From positions 62,001 to 126,000 of the forward strand of contig JBMNIG010000013.1 of assembly GCA_050950785.1 (NCBI GenBank): a DNA stretch of 64,000 nucleotides, given 5' to 3'. Below, one piece after another: positions 15,440 through 24,765 of the stretch. Each line of letters opens with the position of its first letter. The first letter of the stretch is position 1. Origin of the DNA: JAAYOS01 sp050950785 (GTDB lineage: Bacteria; Bacillota; Clostridia; Oscillospirales; JAAYOS01). Below the pieces are notes generated by a model that saw only the letters and a program-made list of their open reading frames with translations, searched no databases and was not told the origin of the DNA. The position numbers were made by a program, and so were the translations under genes.

Positions 15440-16621
15440 TTGAATCATCGTCCCTATCCTGTTGAACCCATGGGTTCCGGCAAAGTTTTCAGCAGGTCAA
15501 TTTCAACCTATTTGCGTAATTTCAAATCCTTTGCCGTTTTTACCCTGCTGTTCGCCGGCATTCTCTCACTTGCCAATTTTATCTCAAATGAGATATTCGA
15601 CGCAAATTCATTTGATTATAACATCTCTGAACTGATTGGACTTATGCGCTCCGACGACATAAATGCCATGAATGATTTTCTTCACGAGTTCAGACAGTGG
15701 AGAGCGGCTACGATGATTCCCGGATGGATCACCATTTTGACTTTCGTCGCCTCCCTATTTATCACGCCGCTGGTGCAGGGAGGAATTGCACATATAACGG
15801 TGGGATACTTTCTTGGAGAAAAGTTTTCACCTAAAGAATGGCTCCGTCAAGTTGCCTCGAAATATAAATCGCTGTTTATAACCCATATCTGCAGTATCCT
15901 ATTCTATATAGGTATAATCCTAGCTATTGTCGTCTCCTTTATTTTTCTGACTATTATGTTCAGCATAATAATATATCGCATAAGCGCTTTTGTTGGGATA
16001 CTCCTGCTGGTAGCGGCTTGTGTGTTTTTGATAATAGCGCTGATATTCCTAATTTCAGTGCAGACAGTTACTACCGCTGTTGTCGTACGCGAAAATATGA
16101 CGGGCTTTCGTCCGATTATTAGAGCCTTTAAGCTATGCTTTTATCGCTTCTGGAGAACTGTGGGAGTAAACTTACTGGCTTCTATCGTGGTGCTTATGTG
16201 TAGCTTAGTGATAACATCAGCGGTAGGCTATGTACTTGGTATCGTTAATGCTGACGGAATTTTATTCAGGGTAACTGATCAGGTTATTGTCCCACTGATA
16301 TTCAGTCCTCTTGTACAGATTGCGCTGGGTCTACATTATGTGTCGCTTCGCATAGAAAAAGAGGAATATCTGCTAGAGCCCATCTTCATGACCGATCAGG
16401 GCTTCGTAGAAAATCATATACCATCCATACCTTCCTCATCTGAATCCATTGGAGAATCTGATTTGAACGCCGCCGCGCAGAATGATACCCCACCGGCTAC
16501 AGAAGCGGACTATGAACAAAGCGACTCCGATCCCACTCCCACCTCCGAACCTGAAATCAATACCGATGAGAAATCAGAGGACGGAAACACTGAAAGCGGA
16601 ACTAATGATAGCCAGCAGTAG
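15440..16621 (+). CDS. Polytopic membrane protein of unknown function
   Basis: This protein of about 393 residues has around six hydrophobic segments, the longest at about residues 150-215. An acidic, Ser/Thr/Pro-rich C-terminal tail of about 60 residues (from SIPSSSESIGESD on) follows. The repeated-helix layout resembles the membrane domains fused to glycerophosphodiesterases, but no catalytic domain is present and I assign no function. I chose TTG 15440, because GGAGG lies 8 nt before it; an upstream in-frame ATG (15425) overlaps that site and is unlikely to be used. A long hairpin follows. Confidence 0.7.
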   Translation: MNHRPYPVEPMGSGKVFSRSISTYLRNFKSFAVFTLLFAGILSLANFISNEIFDANSFDYNISELIGLMRSDDINAMNDFLHEFRQWRAATMIPGWITILTFVASLFITPLVQGGIAHITVGYFLGEKFSPKEWLRQVASKYKSLFITHICSILFYIGIILAIVVSFIFLTIMFSIIIYRISAFVGILLLVAACVFLIIALIFLISVQTVTTAVVVRENMTGFRPIIRAFKLCFYRFWRTVGVNLLASIVVLMCSLVITSAVGYVLGIVNADGILFRVTDQVIVPLIFSPLVQIALGLHYVSLRIEKEEYLLEPIFMTDQGFVENHIPSIPSSSESIGESDLNAAAQNDTPPATEADYEQSDSDPTPTSEPEINTDEKSEDGNTESGTNDSQQ

Positions 16622-16709
16622 TTTTTGAACCTGGAATATTTACCCCTGAAACAGTGGCCTTTGAAAATCGATAACGTTTTAAGGGTCATAGCCATTTATA
16701 AGAATATGA

Positions 16710-16824
16710 CTCCAAAAGTTTCGAACTTGCCCAAGCTCTCCCTGCTTAGGTTGGCTTAGGCAGAGAGTGTGGCGATAAGTGCTCCACTTGCCTTGTGCTC
16801 CGAAGCTTTTGGAGTTTTCTTTTT
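16710..16824 (+). ncRNA. Candidate ~105-nt structured RNA ending in a terminator
   Basis: The outer stem CTCCAAAAG (16710-16718) pairs with CTTTTGGAG (16806-16814), extended by TTCG/CGAA (16720-16723 with 16801-16804), and is followed by TTTTCTTTTT. Inside, CTCTC..CTGC can pair with GCAGAGAG, and ACTTGCC occurs twice (16726, 16786) so that alternative pairings with GGC-GAT-AAGT exist. A TATAAG (16697-16702) lies where a -10 box for a start near 16709 would be, but no good -35 is seen. I find no signal-recognition-particle motif and it is too short for 6S RNA. It could simply be an elaborate terminator of the preceding gene. Confidence 0.45.
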
Positions 16825-16836
16825 GTGTCATGCTTG

Positions 16837-16864
16837 TTGACAATTCTTCTTATTGTAGTATAAT
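16837..16864 (+). promoter_or_regulatory. Consensus sigma-A promoter of glutamate dehydrogenase
   Basis: Perfect TTGACA (16837-16842), 16 nt, perfect TATAAT (16859-16864). Transcription should start near 16871, about 52 nt before the ATG. Confidence 0.8.
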
Positions 16865-16922
16865 TAGTAGCAATTTAATGTATTAAAGTCGGTGCATACC
16901 AAATCAACAAAGCGAGGAATCA

Positions 16923-18215
16923 ATGAAAATGGAGCAGAAAACTTATAATCCATATGTTTCGGCACAGACACAGTTCGACAATGTAGCAGATATGATCGAC
17001 CTGGACCCGTCGGCAAAGGATTTACTCAGACAACCAAGCCGTGAGTTCCACGTGACGATCCCGGTGAAAATGGACGATGGTACCACTAAGGTGTTCAATG
17101 GATATCGCATCATACACAATGATGCACGTGGTCCTGCTAAAGGCGGGATCCGATTTCATCCTCAGGAAACCGTTGATACGATCCGAGCGCTGTCATTGTG
17201 GATGACCTGGAAATGCGCTGTCGTTGATATACCTTTGGGTGGAGCAAAGGGTGGAATAATCTGCGACCCACGCACAATGTCATTAGGCGAGCAGGAAAGG
17301 CTCTGCCGTGGTTATGTTAGACAACTGGCAAAGGTTATGGGACCTCTGTTTGATGTTCCCGCACCCGATGTTATGACAAACGCTCAGCATATGCTCTGGA
17401 TGATGGATGAATACGAAGTTATCTATGGGGGGCACTATCCCGGTACTATTACAGGAAAACCTGTAGGCATGGGAGGTTCCCTAGGCCGCACTGAGGCGAC
17501 CGGATACGGCGTCATTTATACGTTAAGAGAAGCCTTGAAGGTAAATAATATAGATATCAAAAAGACAACTGCAAGCATACAGGGCTTTGGAAACGTTGCC
17601 GAGCATGCAGCCCGACTCTATACTGCTATGGGAGGAAAACTGATCGCCATTTCATGCTGGGACAATGAGGATAAAAAAGCATATACTTACCGAAACATCA
17701 ACGGTATAGATGTGGATAAAATCGCATCGATCAAAGACAGATTTGGTACGATCAATAAGCAAAAGGCTCTGGAAATGGGACTTGAGTTGCTTGACGGAGA
17801 CGATTGGATTTCGCAGGATGTAGATATTCTTCTGCCATGTGCTCTGGAAAATCAAATTACTCCTGATTCATTATCTAAGATCAGTGACAGTGTAAAGGTC
17901 ATCTGTGAGGGCGCTAATGGACCCACTACCCCCGACAGCGATGAGATAATTCAAGCAAAAAATATCTATCTTATCCCCGACTTCCTATGTAATGCAGGCG
18001 GTGTTACATGTAGCTATTTTGAGCAAGTACAGTGTAACATGAACTATTTCTGGCCTTTAGAAGAAGTCCTGGAAAAGCTCGATAGAAAAATGACCGACGC
18101 CTTCCATGCAGTGCACAAGCTTTCGCAGGAGAAGAATCTATATATGCGCAATGCAGCTTATGTAATTGCGATAGAACGCGTTGCAAACGCAGCAAAGCTC
18201 CGTGGTTGGATTTGA
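16923..18215 (+). CDS. gdhA: Glutamate dehydrogenase
   Basis: This 430-residue enzyme belongs to the hexameric Glu/Leu/Phe/Val dehydrogenases. Diagnostic segments are NDARGPAKGGIRFHP, PLGGAKGGI with the catalytic lysine, DVPAPDVMTN, and the nucleotide-binding GFGNVAEHAARL in the C-terminal domain. It interconverts glutamate with 2-oxoglutarate and ammonium; the length and motifs fit the catabolic RocG/GudB-like type, probably NAD-linked, which is common in amino-acid-fermenting Clostridia. The ATG has a GCGAGG site. A consensus promoter and a strong terminator bracket it, so it is monocistronic. Confidence 0.95.
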   Translation: MKMEQKTYNPYVSAQTQFDNVADMIDLDPSAKDLLRQPSREFHVTIPVKMDDGTTKVFNGYRIIHNDARGPAKGGIRFHPQETVDTIRALSLWMTWKCAVVDIPLGGAKGGIICDPRTMSLGEQERLCRGYVRQLAKVMGPLFDVPAPDVMTNAQHMLWMMDEYEVIYGGHYPGTITGKPVGMGGSLGRTEATGYGVIYTLREALKVNNIDIKKTTASIQGFGNVAEHAARLYTAMGGKLIAISCWDNEDKKAYTYRNINGIDVDKIASIKDRFGTINKQKALEMGLELLDGDDWISQDVDILLPCALENQITPDSLSKISDSVKVICEGANGPTTPDSDEIIQAKNIYLIPDFLCNAGGVTCSYFEQVQCNMNYFWPLEEVLEKLDRKMTDAFHAVHKLSQEKNLYMRNAAYVIAIERVANAAKLRGWI

Positions 18216-18230
18216 CATTACATTATTAAT

Positions 18231-18271
18231 GCAAAAAATCGCTTCACAGAAACAGTGAAGCGATTTTTTGC
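18231..18271 (+). terminator. Rho-independent terminator of gdhA
   Basis: A 17-bp perfect stem, GCAAAAAATCGCTTCAC (18231-18247) with its complement at 18255-18271, surrounds a 7-nt loop and includes a T6 run. The following 270 nt (18272-18544) are A/T-rich and I see no gene in them. Confidence 0.9.
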
Positions 18272-18544
18272 AAGCTCTTATAAAACCAGCACTTGTTAGG
18301 GGTTAATAATTGCTCATAGAAGTGTTTGAGAAGATGACATACGGTTCTGCCTAAACTACTTGCATATATATGTTATCAATTTTTTGTTTCTAAAATATGA
18401 ACTCGCTATAAACATTTTGTAAAGCACAAAAATTGATTTTGCTTTAATTGTACCACAAATACAAGTTATAAAACGCAAAAGTCCTGACTATATTCTGTAT
18501 CAATTGAAGCTACCATCTTAAGATTAGCAAACTTCATACCCACT

Positions 18545-18922
18545 TCACTGAGTATCATTACCGGAATGACCTCCGTCCCTCAGTTTTCTAAATTTGCTGC
18601 TAAAATCGTATTCTTCGAGTTCTTCAACGATATAATCGGTGTGGATATTTTCCGGAGTTACAAGTTCTTTCCAACGCTTTACTAATGCCTCATTCTTTGA
18701 AATATAATCCCGATGGAAACTTTTATTTGCATAGTGAAAGAGCACATCTTTCTCCAGGATCAAGCATGGAAAAGAATACATCCTTCTCCCATACTTTTCT
18801 TCCATCCACATGATTATGATTTCTTTGTTGGTATTCCTTGCTATATAGTGTTTTACCTTTCTGCCGATTTTCAGGCTGAAAGCAGGTTTTTTATTTATAA
18901 GTCCTTCTGTGTAAAACTTCAA
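18545..18922 (-). CDS. Hypothetical protein
   Basis: The frame codes for 125 residues that I do not recognise. The protein is mixed in charge with several aromatic residues (IIMWMEEKYGRRMYSFP, HYANKSFHRDYI), an acidic EELEEYDF segment and a hydrophilic tail. No membrane segment or cysteine motif is seen. The start TTG 18922 has a run of seven G about 8 nt upstream. It is flanked by a palindromic terminator on its 5' side, so it would be transcribed alone. The composition looks coding, but there is no family support. Confidence 0.5.
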   Translation of the reverse strand: MKFYTEGLINKKPAFSLKIGRKVKHYIARNTNKEIIIMWMEEKYGRRMYSFPCLILEKDVLFHYANKSFHRDYISKNEALVKRWKELVTPENIHTDYIVEELEEYDFSSKFRKLRDGGHSGNDTQ

Positions 18923-18947
18923 GTTGCACCCCCCCGACTGCTTTTAT

Positions 18948-18986
18948 ATATAAGAGCTGCCCCACGGGCAGCTCTTATATGTTTTC
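18948..18986. terminator. Palindromic hairpin between the hypothetical and rubredoxin genes
   Basis: TATAAGAGCTGCCC (18949-18962) pairs perfectly with 18966-18979 around a 3-nt loop. It lies downstream of the rubredoxin gene on the minus strand and should terminate it; A-run and T-run flanks allow use in both directions. Confidence 0.75.
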
Positions 18987-19047
18987 CTCTGAAATAGCTT
19001 GGTAAATAGTCTAAGAAATAGCTTTTCGCGCGCTGTGCCGCCAGTTA

Positions 19048-19206
19048 CTATGCCTCTTCAAACTCATCCTTGCCTGCGCCACACAAAGGGCAAACAAAAT
19101 CTTCGGGCACATCTTTCCACTTTGTTCCGGGCTCGATCCCCTCATCGGGAACCCCTGCGGCCTCATCATATTCCCATCCGCAGACTGTACATACATACTT
19201 TTTCAT
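19048..19206 (-). CDS. Rubredoxin
   Basis: A 52-residue protein starting MKKYVCTVCGWEYDEAAG and ending with FVCPLCGAGKDEFEEA. The two CxxCG pairs bind a single iron, and the W-K-D-V-P-E-D-F linker is typical of rubredoxin. It is a small cytoplasmic electron carrier that, in anaerobes, feeds oxygen or peroxide reductases such as rubrerythrin. The length is the family standard (50-54). The ATG follows AAAGAGG. It has its own promoter about 160 nt upstream. None of its usual partners is in the window. Confidence 0.96.
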   Translation of the reverse strand: MKKYVCTVCGWEYDEAAGVPDEGIEPGTKWKDVPEDFVCPLCGAGKDEFEEA

Positions 19207-19367
19207 GTTATGCCTCTTTCTCCGGCGGAATGTGTAACTATTTGTGTTGTGAATCGGGCGGCCCGCCGGTCGCCATAGTTTAATAGTCGTTCACACTCAT
19301 GTAAGGAATGTCTGACTGCTACTGCTGGTAAACACAGTGCTTTCCGACAAGCCCCTTTTATGGAGAT

Positions 19368-19396
19368 ATTATACAAGTCTATTCCTGATTTGTAAA
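19368..19396 (-). promoter_or_regulatory. Sigma-A promoter of rubredoxin
   Basis: On the minus strand TTTACA (19396-19391), 17 nt, TATAAT (19373-19368). The leader to the ATG at 19206 would be about 155 nt. The remainder of the 302-nt gap 19207-19508 shows nothing else recognisable. Confidence 0.65.
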
Positions 19397-19508
19397 TAGG
19401 AATGTTGCCACCCTTATTACAAATCATTCCTGCTTATTTTATAGATCGCTTACCAAATTATCCGAAAGATATGATTTACCGGATCACAAACCTAGTATAA
19501 GTTTTCTT

Positions 19509-22343
19509 TCAGCCATTATGCTTCTCAAGCAAAGGTCTGAGATATTGTGCGGTATAGGAAGATTTATGTTTTGCCACCTGCTCCGGCGTCCCTGTACATA
19601 CAACAGTACCTCCATTGTCTCCTCCGTCAGGCCCTAAGTCGATTATATGGTCAGCCATCTTTATGACATCAAGATTGTGCTCAATCACAAGTACAGTGTT
19701 TCCACCCTCCACAAGCTTCTCAAGAACATCTATAAGCTTGTGTATATCTGCAATATGCAAGCCTGTGGTGGGCTCATCAAGCAGATAAATGGTGTTGCCG
19801 GTGGAACGACGTGAAAGATAGGTGGCAAGCTTTACACGTTGAGCTTCACCGCCGGAAAGAGTTGTGGATGGTTGTCCGAGTTTGATATATCCAAGTCCCA
19901 CATCGTACAATGTCTGGATCTTACGAGCAATACGCGGAAGGTTCTCAAAAAAGGATAGTGCTTCCTCCACCGTCATATCGAGAACTTCATAAATGTTCTT
20001 TCCCTTGTAACGCACTTCAAGTGTCTCACGGTTGTACCTCTTTCCCTTGCAAACATCGCATGGTACATAGACATCCGGCAAGAAGTGCATTTCTATTTTT
20101 ACAAGGCCGTCTCCGGAACAGGCCTCGCACCGTCCGCCGCGGACGTTGAAGGAGAACCGGCCGGGCCCATAGCCGCGTATTTTAGCATCCTGTGTTGATG
20201 CAAACAATTCGCGTATGTCGCCAAAAAGTCCGGTGTATGTCGCCGGGTTGGAGCGCGGCGTGCGTCCTATAGGTGACTGGTCGATCTCAATAATTTTATC
20301 CAGGTTTTCGATCCCTTCAATCCGGTCATGCTTGCCCGCAGTCATATGGGCACCGTTTAGCTCTGTTGCAAGCTTGCGATACAGTATCTCATTTACAAGT
20401 GATGACTTACCTGAACCCGAAACACCTGTCACACAGGTAAAGGTTCCAAGAGGGATCGCAACATCGATTTTCTTAAGGTTGTTCTGTGCAGCACCGCGGA
20501 TCACGAGTTTCTTCCCATTGCCTTTACGGCGTTTTTTAGGAAGTTCAATTTTTTTCTTGCCGCTAAGGTACTGTCCTGTTATCGATTTCTCACATGCTAA
20601 TATATCATCTACAGTACCTGCGCAAATGATCTCACCGCCATGAACACCTGCCCCCGGCCCGATGTCTACCACATAGTCGGCCGATCGAATGGTGTCCTCA
20701 TCATGCTCAACTATTATCAGCGTGTTACCAAGATCCCTAAGTTTCGCAAGGGTATCCAACAGCTTACTGTTATCCTTTTGATGTAGTCCAATGGATGGCT
20801 CATCCAGTACATACAGCACACCCATCAGAGAGGAACCGATCTGTGTTGCAAGTCTGATACGTTGGCTCTCACCACCTGACAGCGTCCCGGCTGATCGTGA
20901 AAGTGTTAGATACTCCAGCCCAACACTTCGCAAAAAATCCAATCTTGACAAAATTTCTTTGAGTACCCTGTCGGCTATTATAAGTTCACTCTCTGATAGT
21001 TTTAGGTCTTCGATAAATTTGTATCCCATAGAAATGGACATATCGCAGAATTGGGCAATGTTTATGCCGCCAACCGTAACTGCAAGAGTCTCTTTGCGCA
21101 GGCGCTTACCGTCGCAATCGGGACATGGAGTTTCGCTCATGCACTCCTCGATACTGGCCCGTGCCGCATCAGACTGTGTCTCTTTGTAGCGTCGCTCCAT
21201 ATTTTTGGCCAAACCTTCAAAGGCATGATAATAAGTAGCGTTACGTCCACCCGCACCGTAGGCAAGTTTCAACTTTTTGCCATCTGTGCCATACATCAGA
21301 GCATTATATGCCTCCTCTGAAAATTCACAGATCGGGGTGTCTAGAGTAAAACCGTATTCAGCACCCAGTGCTTCGTAATACATACGAGCAATGCTACCTT
21401 CATTTACACTGCTCCAGCCATTGCTGACGACTGCCCCATCCTGCAACGAGACATTTCTGTCGGGGATGATCTTATCCGGATCTATTTTCAGTTGGAAGCC
21501 AAGACCTGAACAGGTAGGACATGCACCGTATGGCGTATTGAACGAGAACATACGAGGGGACATTTCCTCAATGCTGATCCCGCAGTCGTCACAGGCGTAG
21601 TTTTGACTAAACATCAGCTCTTCCCCGCCTATAACATCGATCAACACTAATCCACCTGAAATGTTTGCAGCTGTTTCAACCGAGTCAAAGAGGCGGCGCC
21701 CCAGATTCTCACGTATGGTCAACCTATCAACAACGATTTCAATGTTGTGCTTTTTGGTCTTGGCCAGCTTTATTTCCTCTTCTAGGGTAAATGTTGTGCC
21801 ATCGACACGAACTCGTACATACCCGTCCTTCCTTGCATCCTCAAACACATTTTTGTGCTCACCTTTCCGGGCACGGACAACAGGCGCCAGCACCTGGATG
21901 CGGGTGTTCTCAGGCAATTTCATGATCTGATCTACTATCTGGTCAACAGTCTGTTGCTTGATCTCCTTGCCGCAGTTGGGACAATGCGGTATTCCGATAC
22001 GCGCCCAGAGAAGACGCAGATAGTCATATATTTCAGTTACCGTTCCCACAGTAGAACGGGGGTTTTTTGAAGTACTCTTCTGATCTATCGAAATGGCCGG
22101 ACTGAGTCCTTCTATATAGTCAACATCTGGCTTTTGCATCTGACCTAAAAATTGGCGGGCATAAGCAGAAAGTGACTCTACGTATCGACGCTGCCCTTCA
22201 GCATAAATCGTATCAAAGGCCAGAGAGGACTTTCCTGAGCCGGACAAGCCGGTCATTACTATCATCTTGTCGCGTGGAAGCTCAATATCAATGTTTTTAA
22301 GATTGTGCTGCCTTGCGCCCTTAATTACTATCTTGTTGTGCAA
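19509..22343 (-). CDS. uvrA: Excinuclease ABC subunit A
   Basis: This 944-residue protein has the full UvrA layout. There are two ABC ATPase units (Walker A GLSGSGKSS near residue 32 and GVSGSGKSS near 637) and two signature motifs (LSGGESQRIRLA, LSGGEAQRVKLA). Zinc modules include CPNCGKE, CDDCG...CPTCSG, and CEACSGDG...CDVCKGKR. UvrA scans DNA for bulky lesions and loads UvrB in nucleotide excision repair. The start is TTG 22343 behind GGGAGGAAAGCAG. It follows uvrB by 52 nt in an operon that carries an SOS box. Confidence 0.97.
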   Translation of the reverse strand: MHNKIVIKGARQHNLKNIDIELPRDKMIVMTGLSGSGKSSLAFDTIYAEGQRRYVESLSAYARQFLGQMQKPDVDYIEGLSPAISIDQKSTSKNPRSTVGTVTEIYDYLRLLWARIGIPHCPNCGKEIKQQTVDQIVDQIMKLPENTRIQVLAPVVRARKGEHKNVFEDARKDGYVRVRVDGTTFTLEEEIKLAKTKKHNIEIVVDRLTIRENLGRRLFDSVETAANISGGLVLIDVIGGEELMFSQNYACDDCGISIEEMSPRMFSFNTPYGACPTCSGLGFQLKIDPDKIIPDRNVSLQDGAVVSNGWSSVNEGSIARMYYEALGAEYGFTLDTPICEFSEEAYNALMYGTDGKKLKLAYGAGGRNATYYHAFEGLAKNMERRYKETQSDAARASIEECMSETPCPDCDGKRLRKETLAVTVGGINIAQFCDMSISMGYKFIEDLKLSESELIIADRVLKEILSRLDFLRSVGLEYLTLSRSAGTLSGGESQRIRLATQIGSSLMGVLYVLDEPSIGLHQKDNSKLLDTLAKLRDLGNTLIIVEHDEDTIRSADYVVDIGPGAGVHGGEIICAGTVDDILACEKSITGQYLSGKKKIELPKKRRKGNGKKLVIRGAAQNNLKKIDVAIPLGTFTCVTGVSGSGKSSLVNEILYRKLATELNGAHMTAGKHDRIEGIENLDKIIEIDQSPIGRTPRSNPATYTGLFGDIRELFASTQDAKIRGYGPGRFSFNVRGGRCEACSGDGLVKIEMHFLPDVYVPCDVCKGKRYNRETLEVRYKGKNIYEVLDMTVEEALSFFENLPRIARKIQTLYDVGLGYIKLGQPSTTLSGGEAQRVKLATYLSRRSTGNTIYLLDEPTTGLHIADIHKLIDVLEKLVEGGNTVLVIEHNLDVIKMADHIIDLGPDGGDNGGTVVCTGTPEQVAKHKSSYTAQYLRPLLEKHNG

Positions 22344-22395
22344 ACTGCTTTCCTCCCACTGAGTTTACTCTGTCAGTTTTCTTCAACGCACAGAT

Positions 22396-24372
22396 TTATT
22401 TTTTGATCTCCCCGCGAAGCTCAATAATCCGGTCACGCAGTATCGCTGCATACTCGAACTCCAGCAGTTTTGAGGCTTCACGCATCTGCTTTTCGAGTTT
22501 CTCAATCAGTTGCTCACGCTCTTTAGTCGTCATACGTACACCCTTACCGCCGACCCGATCCTGGTCATCGGCAGACTTCGAGATCTCGAGGATCTCCCGT
22601 ACATCCTTTATGATGGTTTTAGGCACGATGCCATGCTTCCTGTTATATTCAGTCTGGATGATGCGGCGGCGGTTAGTCTCATCAATGGCGCGTCTCATGG
22701 AGTCAGTGACCCGGTCGGCATACATGATGACCCTACCCTCCGAGTTTCTGGCTGCGCGCCCGATCGTCTGAATCAGAGAAGTGTCGTTGCGCAGGAATCC
22801 CTCTTTGTCGGCGTCAAGAATCGCCACAAGAGTGACCTCAGGCAGATCAAGGCCCTCCCGGAGAAGGTTTATGCCGACAAGTACGTCAAACTCTCCTGTT
22901 CTCAGGTCGCGAACGATCTCCATTCGCTCAATGGTGTCTATGTCATGGTGCATATACCGCACCCTTATTCCGATTGTTTTCAGGTAGCTTGTCAAATCCT
23001 CAGCCATCTTTTTTGTCAGCGTTGTGACAAGCACTCGCTGATTTTTCTCGATCCGCTCATTTATCTCACCTATGAGATCATCGATCTGCCCTTCTACAGG
23101 GCGTACATCCACCTCGGGATCAACAAGTCCGGTGGGTCTGATAACCTGTTCGACTATCTGCCCTGATCGCGACCTTTCGTATTCCCCGGGCGTGGCACTA
23201 ACATATATTACCTGGTTTATCTTCGATTGAAACTCCGTAAAGTTGAGGGGACGGTTGTCAAGGGCCGACGGAAGACGGAATCCATAATCAATAAGGGATG
23301 TTTTGCGCGCTCTGTCGCCATTATACATACCGCGCACCTGTGGCAGCGTCACATGGGACTCGTCCACAAAAAGAAGATAGTCCTTGGGAAAATAATCAAG
23401 TAGTGTATACGGTGTACTTCCCGGAGCTCTTCCGGACAATATCCTGGAATAGTTCTCAATACCCTGACAATACCCCAGTTCACGGAGCATCTCCAAGTCG
23501 TATTGTGTTCGTTGCCTTATCCTCTGGGCCTCTAAGAGTTTCCCTTCCCGTTCAAAATATTTGACCCGCTCCTCCATCTCAATGCGAATCTCTTCAAGAG
23601 CTTTATCAACCTTCTCATCGGTTGTAACATAGTGGGAAGCCGGGTAAATTGCGACATGGGAGTAGCGACGAAGGGTCTCACCGGTCACCGGATGGATTTC
23701 GCTAATACTCTCGATCTCATCACCAAAGAACTCGACCCGTACGGCGTATTCATTTGTTTGAGCAGGGATTATCTCAACAACATCTCCCCGAACCCTAAAG
23801 GTGTTTCGCTCAAAAGCTATATCATTTCGCTGGTAGCGTATATCAACAAGACGCCGCAAAACCTCGTCCCGGTCGATCTCCATTCCCTCACGGAGCGACA
23901 CGACAAGGTTTTTGTAGTCCTCAGGGTCACCAAGGGTATATATACAAGATACAGATGACACGATTATGACATCCCTGCGTTCAAACAGCGCGGAAGTTGC
24001 CGAGTGACGAAGGCGTTCGATTTCACTATTGATCGACATGTCTTTTTCTATATAGGTGTCTGTATGGGCGATATATGCCTCCGGCTGATAGTAGTCGTAA
24101 TAACTGACAAAATACTCTACAGCATTTTCAGGGAAAAACTCCTTGAACTCAGAGCATAACTGAGCTGCCAGTGTCTTGTTGTGAGCGAGCACAAGTGTGG
24201 GACGCTGCAGCTTTTCTATGACCTTTGCCATTGTGAAGGTCTTGCCCGAACCTGTAACACCCAGCAGTGTCTGTTCTTGCAGCCCCATTTCAACGCCTCG
24301 AACCAAATTCTCAATGGCTTTAGGTTGATCCCCCGACGGAGAAAATTCGCTTACTACCTTAAACTCCGGCAT
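22396..24372 (-). CDS. uvrB: Excinuclease ABC subunit B
   Basis: This 658-residue protein has the helicase-like UvrB architecture. Walker A is GVTGSGKT near residue 39, and the damage-verifying beta-hairpin is YYDYYQPEAY. Motif V/VI region is GINLLREGLDLPEV and QTIGRAARN. A C-terminal UVR domain (MREASKLLEFEYAAILRD) contacts UvrC. It receives lesions from UvrA and forms the pre-incision complex. It is the first gene of uvrB-uvrA; uvrC is not in the window. Confidence 0.97.
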   Translation of the reverse strand: MPEFKVVSEFSPSGDQPKAIENLVRGVEMGLQEQTLLGVTGSGKTFTMAKVIEKLQRPTLVLAHNKTLAAQLCSEFKEFFPENAVEYFVSYYDYYQPEAYIAHTDTYIEKDMSINSEIERLRHSATSALFERRDVIIVSSVSCIYTLGDPEDYKNLVVSLREGMEIDRDEVLRRLVDIRYQRNDIAFERNTFRVRGDVVEIIPAQTNEYAVRVEFFGDEIESISEIHPVTGETLRRYSHVAIYPASHYVTTDEKVDKALEEIRIEMEERVKYFEREGKLLEAQRIRQRTQYDLEMLRELGYCQGIENYSRILSGRAPGSTPYTLLDYFPKDYLLFVDESHVTLPQVRGMYNGDRARKTSLIDYGFRLPSALDNRPLNFTEFQSKINQVIYVSATPGEYERSRSGQIVEQVIRPTGLVDPEVDVRPVEGQIDDLIGEINERIEKNQRVLVTTLTKKMAEDLTSYLKTIGIRVRYMHHDIDTIERMEIVRDLRTGEFDVLVGINLLREGLDLPEVTLVAILDADKEGFLRNDTSLIQTIGRAARNSEGRVIMYADRVTDSMRRAIDETNRRRIIQTEYNRKHGIVPKTIIKDVREILEISKSADDQDRVGGKGVRMTTKEREQLIEKLEKQMREASKLLEFEYAAILRDRIIELRGEIKK

Positions 24373-24417
24373 CGCTCACCCACCCTTCAAACAATTATCG
24401 ATTCATTGTATCTAAAC

Positions 24418-24446
24418 ATTATACATGAACATCTGTTCTATTGCAA
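24418..24446 (-). promoter_or_regulatory. LexA-controlled promoter of uvrB-uvrA
   Basis: On the minus strand TTGCAA (24446-24441), 17 nt, TATAAT (24423-24418). The spacer contains GAACAGATGTTC (24438-24427), which fits the Gram-positive SOS box GAAC-N4-GTTC exactly. LexA bound here would block both promoter elements. The leader to the uvrB ATG is about 40 nt. Confidence 0.85.
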
Positions 24447-24765
24447 GAATATTTATTAAACACAGTGCGTCCCCGTCACATCCCTATACACAGACGGAGG
24501 GAAAGCAACTTTCTCTGTAGTGAACCCATTATCGCTTATGTTGTACGCGTCAAACGCTTGGGTTATAGAAAGGTTTTTATCCAGAAACTTACTTATTTTG
24601 TAGTTTTATAGTACTCGCGTGGAGTTGCGCCCAAATAACCGCAGTCCCAATGTCCAGACCCCATCTCTCGAACTGTTTCCCTGTCCCAGCCTTGTCTATT
24701 GTAAAAACCAAAAAATGACGATATAATTGACTTTGTATACAAAATAACTGAAAGGTTTTGACCTG
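24447..24765. other. Intergenic region without a convincing gene
   Basis: The 319 nt between the uvrB promoter and the MATE gene carry no gene I can support. A minus-strand frame ending at 24593 gives a protein-like tail (WDRETVREMGSGHWDCGYLG and further), but it has no start codon with a ribosome site and overlaps the MATE start. It may be a remnant. An AACCC...GGGTT inverted repeat lies near 24526-24565. Confidence 0.4.

Noticed and set aside
16710..16814. Signal recognition particle RNA or 6S RNA
   Set aside because: The SRP GGAA-loop motif is absent and the length is about half that of 6S RNA.
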